In this document: one piece after another, positions 40,461 to 47,250 of the stretch
Layout: each line of letters starts with the position of its first letter
Position numbering within the stretch: the first letter of the stretch is position 1
Assembly (NCBI RefSeq): GCF_002746455.1
Contig: NZ_NWUW01000029.1
Coordinates: forward strand, 1 to 47,250
Reading direction: 5' to 3'
DNA from: Bacillus fungorum
GTDB lineage: Bacteria > Bacillota > Bacilli > Bacillales > Bacillaceae_G
DNA: 47,250 nucleotides
The notes under the pieces: generated by a model
What the model saw: only the letters and a program-made list of their open reading frames with translations
Databases searched by the model: none
What the model was told of the DNA's origin: nothing
Translations under genes and position numbers: made by a program

Positions 40461-41765
40461 TTATTTATTGTTTGCTAAAGCAGCAAATGCTCTACCTACA
40501 GCTTCAATTGTATATTCAATATCTTCTTTTGTATGTTCTGTCGTTAAGAACCATGCCTCATATTTAGAAGGTGCTAAGTTAACTCCTTCTTGAAGCATAA
40601 GCTTGAAGAATTTACCGAACATTTCTCCGTCTGTATCTTGTGCTGCATCGTAATCTTCAATTGTATTCGTTGTGAAGTATACAGTTAAAGCACCTTTTAG
40701 GCGGTTTAATGTAATATCGATATTATGTTTTTCAGCCTGCTCTAAAATTCCTTTTTCAAGCATTGCACCAAGTTCATCTAATTTTTCATAAAGCCCTTCT
40801 TGTTGAAGAACTTCTAGACAAGCAATACCAGATGCCATAGAAGCAGGATTTCCTGCCATTGTACCAGCTTGATATGCAGGTCCGAGCGGAGCCACTTGTT
40901 CCATAATTTCTTTCTTACCACCGTAAGCACCGATTGGAAGTCCGCCGCCAATAACTTTACCAAGCGCTGTTAAGTCTGGTGTTACGCCAAGTAAGTCTTG
41001 AGCACCACCGTACATGAAGCGGAAAGCAGTAATAACTTCATCATAAATTACTAGTGCACCAGCTTCGTGAACAAGTTCATTTACTTTCTCAAGGAAGCCA
41101 GGTTTTGGCTCTACAATACCGAAGTTTCCAACAATCGGTTCTACAAGAATAGCTGCTACCTCATGTCCCCATTTATCTAATGCTTCTTTTAGAGTTTCTA
41201 CATTATTAAATGGAACGGTAATAACTTCTTGAGCGATACTTTGTGGTACACCGGCTGAGTCAGGAGTTCCTAGTGTAGAAGGGCCAGATCCAGCTGCTAC
41301 AAGTACTAAATCAGAATGACCGTGGTAACAACCAGCGAATTTCATAATTTTTGTGCGGCCTGTGTAAGCACGAGCGACACGAATTGTTGTCATTACAGCT
41401 TCAGTACCAGAGTTTACGAAACGGACTTTATCTAATGCAGGCATTGCTTCTTTTAACATTTTTGCAAATTTTACTTCTAGTGCTGTTGGAGTTCCGTAAA
41501 GTACACCATTTTCAGCAGCTGTTGTAATTGCTTTTGTGATGTGCGGGTGAGCATGTCCAGTAATAATAGGACCGTATGCTGCTAAATAATCGATATATTT
41601 ATTTCCGTCTACATCCCAGAAATAAGCACCTTTTCCGCGTTCCATAGCAACAGGAGCGCCGCCGCCAACTGCTTTAAAAGAACGAGAAGGACTATTAACA
41701 CCGCCAACGATATGTTCTAAAGCTTCTTTATGTAATGCTTCTGATTTTGTGAATTTCACTACCAT
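40461..41765 (-). CDS. hemL2: glutamate-1-semialdehyde 2,1-aminomutase (second copy, GsaB)
   Basis: This 434-residue PLP enzyme isomerises glutamate-1-semialdehyde to 5-aminolevulinate for haem synthesis. It has GGVNSPSRSF at the N-terminus, GCYHGHSDLVL for PLP contact, and the Schiff-base lysine in TALGKVIGGGLPIGAYGG. The position ygaE-gsaB-ygaF is that of the second aminomutase in B. subtilis (gsaB), which is separate from the hemAXCDBL operon. The start follows AAGGAGATG. Confidence 0.93.
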   Translation of the reverse strand: MVVKFTKSEALHKEALEHIVGGVNSPSRSFKAVGGGAPVAMERGKGAYFWDVDGNKYIDYLAAYGPIITGHAHPHITKAITTAAENGVLYGTPTALEVKFAKMLKEAMPALDKVRFVNSGTEAVMTTIRVARAYTGRTKIMKFAGCYHGHSDLVLVAAGSGPSTLGTPDSAGVPQSIAQEVITVPFNNVETLKEALDKWGHEVAAILVEPIVGNFGIVEPKPGFLEKVNELVHEAGALVIYDEVITAFRFMYGGAQDLLGVTPDLTALGKVIGGGLPIGAYGGKKEIMEQVAPLGPAYQAGTMAGNPASMASGIACLEVLQQEGLYEKLDELGAMLEKGILEQAEKHNIDITLNRLKGALTVYFTTNTIEDYDAAQDTDGEMFGKFFKLMLQEGVNLAPSKYEAWFLTTEHTKEDIEYTIEAVGRAFAALANNK

Positions 41766-41886
41766 TCATCTCCTTACAAAAATCTATGTATTATTCTAAC
41801 ATGTTTTTTGAAAAGACGTATTGTTTGTGATAGAGAAGGCAGTTGGGTAAACTATTCGTTGTGACATTTAGGAAGGGGGTCCGGTT

Positions 41887-42900
41887 ATGAAATCGGTAAT
41901 TGAGGTACAAGGGTTACGTAAAGAATTTACAGCCTATTCAAGTCGTCCAGGTTTAAAGGGTGCATTTCGCGATTTATTAAATCGTAATTATAAAATAGTA
42001 CCAGCAGTAAATGATGTATCTTTTACTGTGAAACAAGGTGAAATGGTTGGGTATATCGGTGAGAACGGTGCCGGTAAATCAACGACAATTAAAATGCTTA
42101 CGGGGATTTTGACTCCGACATCAGGAGACATTTTAGTAAATGGGATGAACCCGCATAAGCAGAGAGAAGAATTTGTAAGAACAATTGGTGTTGTTTTTGG
42201 TCAACGCTCACAGCTTTGGTGGGATATTGCTGTACAAGAATCGTTTCGTTTATTAAAAAAAGTGTACGGTGTATCAGACGCTCAGTATAAAGAACATATG
42301 GAGCACGTGATTGAAACGTTAGATATTGGTCCTTTATTAGATAAGCCAGTTCGAAAGCTATCTTTAGGTCAAAGAATGCGTTGTGAATTAGCGGCAGCAT
42401 TAATTCATAATCCGCCGTTATTATTTTTAGATGAACCAACAATTGGGCTAGATGTACTTGTGAAATTGAAAATACGTGAATTTTTAAAAGAAATGAATGA
42501 ACGCTATAAAACAACAATTTTATTAACAACTCATGATATTACTGATATTGAAGCATTATGCGAGCGCGTTATTATGCTGGATGAAGGCAATATTATGTAT
42601 GACGGTTCTTTAAATAATCTTCGTACGCAGTGGGGAGCAGAGAAAGAAATACATTTTCAGTTTGTCGCACCAGTTTCCTATCAAGCTTTATCAATGGTTA
42701 TGCCAGATAGTCATGTCGTTTGGTCGAAAGCGAAAGAGGAAAACGCGTGGATTGCAAAGATACCGAATGAAGAAGTTATTATTTCAATGCTTATTTCTAA
42801 AGTAGTACAAGCATTTCAAATTAAAGATTTAAAAATTAACGAAGTGTCTACAGAGGAAATTATTCGTAACATTTATGAAGAAGGTATTAAACATGGGTAA
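41887..42900 (+). CDS. ABC transporter ATP-binding protein (ABC-2/NatA type)
   Basis: This 337-residue ATPase has Walker A GENGAGKST, signature LSLGQRMR and Walker B LLFLDEPTIG, with GVVFGQRSQLWWD typical of the subfamily paired with DUF990 permeases. A helical C-terminal extension follows. GGAAGGGGG precedes ATG 41887. The next gene overlaps it by 8 bases, so the three genes to 44474 form one exporter operon. The substrate is unknown; it is not in the B. subtilis block and interrupts gsaB-ygaF. Confidence 0.88.
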   Translation: MKSVIEVQGLRKEFTAYSSRPGLKGAFRDLLNRNYKIVPAVNDVSFTVKQGEMVGYIGENGAGKSTTIKMLTGILTPTSGDILVNGMNPHKQREEFVRTIGVVFGQRSQLWWDIAVQESFRLLKKVYGVSDAQYKEHMEHVIETLDIGPLLDKPVRKLSLGQRMRCELAAALIHNPPLLFLDEPTIGLDVLVKLKIREFLKEMNERYKTTILLTTHDITDIEALCERVIMLDEGNIMYDGSLNNLRTQWGAEKEIHFQFVAPVSYQALSMVMPDSHVVWSKAKEENAWIAKIPNEEVIISMLISKVVQAFQIKDLKINEVSTEEIIRNIYEEGIKHG

Positions 42901-43684
42901 GTACATTGAAATGATTCGAATTCGCTTTTTAATGATGCTTGCGTATCGTACAAACTACTATAGCGGGATTTTAATTTATACAATTAATATCGGCGCATAT
43001 TATTTTTTGTGGCAAGCAATTTATAGCGGAAAAGAGAATATTGAAAGTTTATCTATTTCGCAAATGACTACGTATATCGCAATTGCGTGGATGGCACGTG
43101 CCTTTTATTTTAATAATATAGACAGGGAAATTGCGATGGAGATTCAAGAAGGACGTGTAGCCGTAGAACTGATACGTCCATATAACTATTTAGGGATGAA
43201 AGTGATGCAAGGTCTTGGTGAAGGAATATTTCGCTTTGCCTTCTTTTCAATTCCGGGTATGGTTATCGTTACTTTATTATTTTCATTGCAAATTACAACG
43301 AATTTTCAAACGTGGTTATATTTCTTCTTATCTTTAATATTTAGTTTTATTATTAATACACAAATTAATTTAATGACGGGAATGCTTACGTTCTTCCTAT
43401 TTAATAATAGTGGAATTATGTATGCAAAACGTGTTGTTATTGATTTATTTTCAGGTCTATTATTACCGATTAGTTTTTATCCGTTATGGGCCCAAAAGGC
43501 AATGATGTTTTTACCGTTTCAGGCCATTAGTTATATTCCGAGTATGATTTTTTCAGAAGGTATACAAGGAAGTAAATTGTATGAGGCATTATTATTCCAA
43601 GTAATTTGGGCAATTGTACTTATTATTCCAATTGTACTCATGTGGAGAACGGCGAGAAAACGTCTAATTGTACAAGGGGGATGA
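42893..43684 (+). CDS. ABC-2 family permease (DUF990), subunit 1
   Basis: This 263-residue integral membrane protein has about six hydrophobic segments and an N-terminal amphipathic helix (KYIEMIRIRFLMMLAYR). The cytoplasmic loop REIAMEIQEGRVAVELIRPYN is the conserved feature of the DUF990 permeases. ATG 42893 follows AAGAAGG. It should dimerise with the next gene product and work with the ATPase before it. The substrate is unknown. Confidence 0.82.
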   Translation: MGKYIEMIRIRFLMMLAYRTNYYSGILIYTINIGAYYFLWQAIYSGKENIESLSISQMTTYIAIAWMARAFYFNNIDREIAMEIQEGRVAVELIRPYNYLGMKVMQGLGEGIFRFAFFSIPGMVIVTLLFSLQITTNFQTWLYFFLSLIFSFIINTQINLMTGMLTFFLFNNSGIMYAKRVVIDLFSGLLLPISFYPLWAQKAMMFLPFQAISYIPSMIFSEGIQGSKLYEALLFQVIWAIVLIIPIVLMWRTARKRLIVQGG

Positions 43685-43688
43685 TGAG

Positions 43689-44474
43689 ATGATATATATA
43701 AAACTATTTTTGCAATATGCAAGCCAATATATAAAAACAAAATTGGAGTATCGGGGCGATTTTATCGTTGGATTACTTTCTGATTTATCACTACAAGCTG
43801 TTAATTTAATCTTTATTCTCGTTGTGTTTGGACATACACAAGCATTAAAAGGCTGGAGTAGAGAAGAAGTCATCTTTATTTATGGTTTCTTTTTAGTGCC
43901 GTTTGCCATTTTCTCAGCTTTCTTTAACATATGGGATTTTAATGATCGTTACATTATTAAAGGAGAAATGGATCGTATATTAACGAGACCGATTCATAGT
44001 TTATTTCAAATTATATTAGAAAGAATGGAGCTTGAATCTTTAATTGGAGCGATTACAGGGATGATTGTAATGGGCTACGCAGCAGTGGAGTTGCAATTAT
44101 CTTTTTACTGGTACGATTTCTTCTTATTCTTACTAATGGTAGGAGGGGGCGCACTTGTATATGGAGGGATATTTGTTACACTTGCAAGCCTTGGTTTTTG
44201 GTCGGATGCGAAAAGTTCAATTATGCCGCTAATGTATAACATAGGTAACTATGGTCGTTATCCTGTTAACATTTATAACCGGGTGATTCGTTTCATTTTA
44301 ACGTTTGTCCTACCATTTGCGTTTGTCGGAGTGTATCCGGCAGCATACTTCTTAAGAAAAACAGAGTGGAATGGCTATGCATTTGCAACACCGCTCGTTG
44401 GCGTTATCTGTTTTACAATTGCAATTACTCTTTGGAATCAAGGGGTAAAAAGGTACCGTGGTGCTGGTAATTAA
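43689..44474 (+). CDS. ABC-2 family permease (DUF990), subunit 2
   Basis: This 261-residue membrane protein is a paralogue of the one before it, with the equivalent IIKGEMDRILTRPIHSLFQ loop and about six membrane segments. The start ATG 43689 follows AAGGGGGATG by normal spacing, four bases after the stop of subunit 1. The three gene products make a complete exporter. Confidence 0.82.
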   Translation: MIYIKLFLQYASQYIKTKLEYRGDFIVGLLSDLSLQAVNLIFILVVFGHTQALKGWSREEVIFIYGFFLVPFAIFSAFFNIWDFNDRYIIKGEMDRILTRPIHSLFQIILERMELESLIGAITGMIVMGYAAVELQLSFYWYDFFLFLLMVGGGALVYGGIFVTLASLGFWSDAKSSIMPLMYNIGNYGRYPVNIYNRVIRFILTFVLPFAFVGVYPAAYFLRKTEWNGYAFATPLVGVICFTIAITLWNQGVKRYRGAGN

Positions 44475-44546
44475 TTATAGAAGCTTGTTTGTTTCTAAGG
44501 GATAAATCCAATGGCTGTCTCATACATATAAAATGAGGTGGAGGAC

Positions 44547-44951
44547 ATGTTATGGGGATTTATTCTATTAGTTGCAGCAATTTCTATTTTGAGAAGTGTC
44601 CAATTGTTATGGAGTTCATATTCAGATTCAAGGCGTTTTTTTTCGTTGTATAATCTAGCCACATTATTTTTGATTTATACAACTGTACTAATTGCGTTTG
44701 GGTTAAGTTATGTTGTATTAGAAGAAATGGGTTTTGCAGTTCTGAAAGAGGATGGAGAAAGTGTGAATGCTCACTCTTTTCAACTGGTTGAAATTTGTTT
44801 ATATTTTAGCGCAGTTACTTTATTGTCTGTTGGATATGGTGATATATCTCCGATTGGAATTGGGCGGTGGATTGCAATTGGAGAAGCGCTAATTGGATAT
44901 ACATTACCGTTTGCTTTTGTAATGAGGTCTGTAATAGACAATGAAAAATAA
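44547..44951 (+). CDS. two-TM potassium-channel-like protein
   Basis: This 134-residue protein has an N-terminal membrane helix, a second helix, a pore loop with SVGYGDISP (the TxGYGD filter with Ser in place of Thr), and a final helix. It fits the ion-channel (Ion_trans_2) family, which works as a tetramer. There is no cytoplasmic regulatory domain, so gating is unknown. ATG 44547 follows GAGGTGGAGG. It sits alone between the exporter operon and bcp. Confidence 0.78.
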   Translation: MLWGFILLVAAISILRSVQLLWSSYSDSRRFFSLYNLATLFLIYTTVLIAFGLSYVVLEEMGFAVLKEDGESVNAHSFQLVEICLYFSAVTLLSVGYGDISPIGIGRWIAIGEALIGYTLPFAFVMRSVIDNEK

Positions 44952-44995
44952 GGAAGCATTTGTTATAGTAAAAGAAAAGAGTAGGAGTGATAACA

Positions 44996-45451
44996 ATGAT
45001 CACAGTAGGAGAAATGGCTCCAGAATTTACATTAGAGGGAAGTAACGGGGAACAAGTTCGCTTAGCTGATTTTCGTGGTAAAAATGTAGTTCTATATTTT
45101 TACCCGAAAGATATGACTCCAGGGTGTACAACTGAAGCGTGTGATTTCCGTGATGCTTATGGATTATTTCAAGAGAAGGATACGGTTATTCTTGGAGTGA
45201 GTCCGGATCCGGCAAATAGACATTTGAAATTCATTGAAAAGCATGAACTTCCATTTGTACTTTTAGTAGATGAAGATCATAAGGTAGCGGAATTGTACGA
45301 TGTTTGGAAATTGAAAAAGAACTTTGGAAAAGAGTACATGGGAATCGAGCGTTCTACATTCCTTATTAATAAAGACGGTGAGCTTGTAAAAGAATGGCGT
45401 AAAGTGAAAGTGAAGGGGCATATTGAAGATGTTCTTTCTTATATAAAGTAA
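44996..45451 (+). CDS. bcp: thiol peroxidase, Bcp/PrxQ family (YgaF)
   Basis: This 151-residue peroxiredoxin reduces hydrogen and organic peroxides. The peroxidatic and resolving cysteines are in PGCTTEACDF (Cys44 and Cys49), the BCP-type Cp-x4-Cr pair. ATG 44996 follows TAGGAGTG; the GTG at 44987 lies too close to that site. Like B. subtilis ygaF it lies next to perR, the peroxide regulator, after a terminator. Confidence 0.93.
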   Translation: MITVGEMAPEFTLEGSNGEQVRLADFRGKNVVLYFYPKDMTPGCTTEACDFRDAYGLFQEKDTVILGVSPDPANRHLKFIEKHELPFVLLVDEDHKVAELYDVWKLKKNFGKEYMGIERSTFLINKDGELVKEWRKVKVKGHIEDVLSYIK

Positions 45452-45559
45452 ATCCATAATGGAGATAAAATATATAGAAGTAAGGCGAGTGTCTATACAT
45501 ATTTTATCGTCTTACATAAAGTGAAGTGTAGGGCATACCTCCTCAGATGATAGTATTCC

Positions 45560-45585
45560 AAGTGCGATTATGTCGCACTTTTTTT
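45560..45585 (+). terminator. terminator after bcp
   Basis: AAGTGCGA and TCGCACTT form an 8-bp stem around TTATG, followed by a T tract. The stretch between the bcp stop and this hairpin (45452-45559) holds a weak imperfect repeat but no gene. Confidence 0.82.
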
Positions 45586-45670
45586 CTATGTAAATGTATA
45601 AAAAAATGGGGAAAGATACATAAGAATAAGGCTATATACAAAAATAAACCACATACTTATAGTAGAAATA

Positions 45671-45716
45671 TTGACGATTTATAAGAAAAGGAGTACACTC
45701 TTTATAAGAATTATAA
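45671..45716 (+). promoter_or_regulatory. perR promoter with PerR box
   Basis: TTGACG (45671-45676) and TACACT (45694-45699) are 17 bases apart. TTATAAGAATTATAA (45702-45716) matches the PerR box TTATAATNATTATAA with one mismatch and would cover the transcription start, so PerR should repress its own gene. Confidence 0.75.
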
Positions 45717-45744
45717 AATAATAATCCGTATAGAATCGGGGTGC

Positions 45745-46179
45745 ATGACGGTGGTCAAAGAAGAATTAAAAGAAGCGCTAGAAATGCTGAAAAATACGGG
45801 TGTACGCATTACTCCACAGCGTCATGCTATTTTAGAGTACCTTGTGGAATCTATGACGCACCCAACAGCGGATGACATTTATAAAGCATTAGAAGGTAAG
45901 TTTCCAAATATGAGTGTTGCAACTGTTTATAATAACTTACGTGTATTTAAAGAGGTTGGACTTGTAAAGGAATTAACTTATGGAGACGCTTCAAGTAGAT
46001 TTGATTATGTTACAAGTCAACATTATCATGTGATTTGCGAAAAATGTGGTAAGATTGTTGATTTTCCTTATGGAGGTTTGGAACAGCTTGAAGAGGAAGC
46101 TGCGAAAACGACAGGCTTCGTTATTAATAGTCATCGCTTAGAAATTTATGGCGTTTGTCCAGAGTGTCATAAGGCGTAA
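45745..46179 (+). CDS. perR: peroxide-responsive repressor PerR
   Basis: This 144-residue Fur-family repressor senses hydrogen peroxide by metal-catalysed oxidation of histidine. The structural zinc cysteines are C98, C101, C138 and C141. The regulatory metal ligands equivalent to B. subtilis His37, Asp85, His91, His93 and Asp104 are all present (His39, Asp87, His93, His95, Asp106). The winged helix is in the first 80 residues. A PerR box overlaps its promoter. Order bcp-perR-ygzB is conserved. Confidence 0.95.
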   Translation: MTVVKEELKEALEMLKNTGVRITPQRHAILEYLVESMTHPTADDIYKALEGKFPNMSVATVYNNLRVFKEVGLVKELTYGDASSRFDYVTSQHYHVICEKCGKIVDFPYGGLEQLEEEAAKTTGFVINSHRLEIYGVCPECHKA

Positions 46180-46187
46180 TATATATA

Positions 46188-46227
46188 AAGAAAGAGGCTG
46201 ACGGCTTTACGTCAGCCTCTTTCTTTA
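46188..46227 (+). terminator. terminator of perR
   Basis: AAAGAAAGAGGCTGACG pairs with CGTCAGCCTCTTTCTTT around a short loop, followed by a T-rich tail. Confidence 0.9.
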
Positions 46228-46266
46228 TTATATCTAGGAATTGCGTTAGGTTCAGGAGGATTTAAA

Positions 46267-46314
46267 ATGTTCAGTAAAGAACCTAATTTAATTAAGAGTA
46301 AATACAAAAGGTGA
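46267..46314 (+). CDS. candidate 15-residue mini gene
   Basis: AGGAGGA (46255-46261) precedes an ATG with a 15-codon frame, MFSKEPNLIKSKYKR. Its TGA stop lies inside the stem of a following terminator, so RBS, frame and terminator form a tidy unit. It is too short for a confident gene call and could be a leader or a chance frame. Confidence 0.3.
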   Translation: MFSKEPNLIKSKYKR

Positions 46315-46339
46315 TTTCTTGGTTAAGAAATCACTTTTT
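46311..46339 (+). terminator. terminator after the mini frame
   Basis: GTGATTTCTT (46311-46320) pairs with AAGAAATCAC (46325-46334), followed by TTTTT. No larger plus-strand gene ends here. Confidence 0.75.
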
Positions 46340-46388
46340 AATGTTTAGTTTTGTAAGATTACATTTTCCTTACTGTACTCATATGTGC

Positions 46389-46745
46389 CTATGATTTATA
46401 GCTCTTCTTATTATATTTTTCATCAAATTCTTTTCCTTCTAGATTTCGATCCATTGTTAAAGGTTGGTTGCAATGCATACATGCGTCGACACGACCGAGC
46501 ATTTTTGTAGGTTTATCGCAGCTTGGACAAATAATTTGTACAGTTTTAGTAGATAACATACCAATCCAAAAGTAAACGACAGTACTAGCGATCACAGCTA
46601 AGAAGCCAACCATCATAAATGTTGTCATAATAATAATGTTTTCACGGAAAAAGACTCCTAAGTATGCAATGAAGAGGCCGATAAATACTAAACTTAATGC
46701 AAAGGTCCGGATTTTATTAATTTTGTTTGAATACTTAATGCTCAT
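46389..46745 (-). CDS. ygzB: UPF0295 membrane protein YgzB
   Basis: This 118-residue protein has two membrane segments (about 15-35 and 42-65) and a C-terminal zinc-ribbon-like part with CPSC and CMHC. It matches B. subtilis YgzB (117 residues), which also follows perR. ATG 46745 follows AGGAGAGTGGTGAG; an upstream GTG (46754) is too close to that site. Function is unknown. Confidence 0.9.
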
Positions 46746-46928
46746 TCTCACCACTCTCCTATAACAATAATAATAACATAAAATTTAGAATTTTCATTCG
46801 TTAAGAAGCGTGATAAAGTGATAAGATATGAAATGTGAATTAGGGTAAAGAATGAAGGGAGACTATACGGATTTTTGAAACATGTTTTTAAAGTTTTAAC
46901 GGGATGTGAAATTTTTTTGTGAAAAGTA

Positions 46929-47046
46929 TTGACCATGTATGTACTGCATGATATATTAATAACCGTCGCTGATGCAGAAACGCAGAAAACGACAAAAAAG
47001 AAATTAAAAAAACTTAGTTGACATCGAAAAACGAAGATGTTAACAT
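46929..47046 (+). promoter_or_regulatory. tandem rRNA promoters P1 and P2
   Basis: P1 is TTGACC (46929-46934) and TATATT (46952-46957) with a 17-base spacer. P2 is TTGACA (47018-47023) and TAACAT (47041-47046), also with a 17-base spacer. Tandem strong promoters of this kind are normal for Bacillus rrn operons. The stretch from ygzB to P1 (46755-46928) holds no gene that I can support. Confidence 0.85.
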
Positions 47047-47073
47047 AAGGAAGTCGCGAATGAGCGATCAAGT

Positions 47074-47091
47074 AGTTCTTTGAAAACTGAA
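47074..47091 (+). promoter_or_regulatory. boxA-like antitermination element
   Basis: GTTCTTTGAAAACTGAAC in the rRNA leader resembles the Bacillus boxA used for rrn antitermination by Nus factors. Confidence 0.7.
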
Positions 47092-47148
47092 CGAAACAAA
47101 CAACGTGAAACGTCAATTTTTATTTTTAGATGCTAGACAAACTAACTT

Positions 47149-47250
<102 letters not shown>

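Overview
The window is chromosomal DNA of a low-GC Firmicute, almost certainly the Bacillus cereus group (B. cereus, anthracis or thuringiensis). The evidence is the AT-rich sequence with strong AGGAGG ribosome binding sites, spore genes (sspE, sspK), two copies of a bcr-type repeat typical of that group, the V1 start of a B. cereus-type 16S rRNA at the right end, and a gene order from about 23.1 kb to 46.7 kb that follows the B. subtilis yfhE-yfhF-recX-yfhH-sspK-yfhJ-yfhP-mutY-yfhS-sspE-ygaB-ygaC-ygaD-ygaE-gsaB-ygaF-perR-ygzB block. Family and gene names come from recognition of the translated sequence, not from a search.

Left part (1-11.7 kb): the 5' end of an unidentified gene; a RocR-like sigma-54 activator divergent from a small biotinyl/lipoyl-like protein and an amino acid permease, with a readable -24/-12 promoter and upstream GCAAAA-N3-TTTTGC sites; an HTH-DUF1232 regulator divergent from a YtaF-like membrane protein; glutaminase; a GlcNAc-type PTS permease with a cre site; a membrane-anchored serine hydrolase; and a bcr repeat just before an unknown membrane protein.

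Middle (11.9-22.8 kb): a tightly overlapping operon of two DUF2642 proteins, two twin-domain GT2 glycosyltransferases, a nucleotide-sugar dehydrogenase and an epimerase/decarboxylase-type SDR. It probably makes and polymerises a UDP-GlcNAc-derived sugar, with UDP-XylNAc as the leading hypothesis. It is followed by pflB-pflA (anaerobic pyruvate formate-lyase) and ugtP (glycolipid synthase) behind a structured leader.

Right part (22.8-47.25 kb): a dense cluster of DnaA boxes; a tRNA-like RNA whose T-arm overlaps an intrinsic terminator upstream of a GNAT acetyltransferase; the yfh/yga block (DNA repair: recX, mutY; spore: sspK, sspE; transport: ygaD, ygaE) with a second bcr copy at the mutY stop codon; an orphan glutamate synthase large subunit; gsaB; a three-gene ABC-2 exporter; a small ion channel; Bcp peroxiredoxin; PerR with its own PerR box; ygzB; and tandem rRNA promoters leading into a 16S gene cut by the window end.

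Most transcription units end in clear intrinsic terminators, often shared by convergent genes. The observations most worth following are the tRNA-like/terminator element, the DnaA box cluster, the sugar operon and the ugtP leader.
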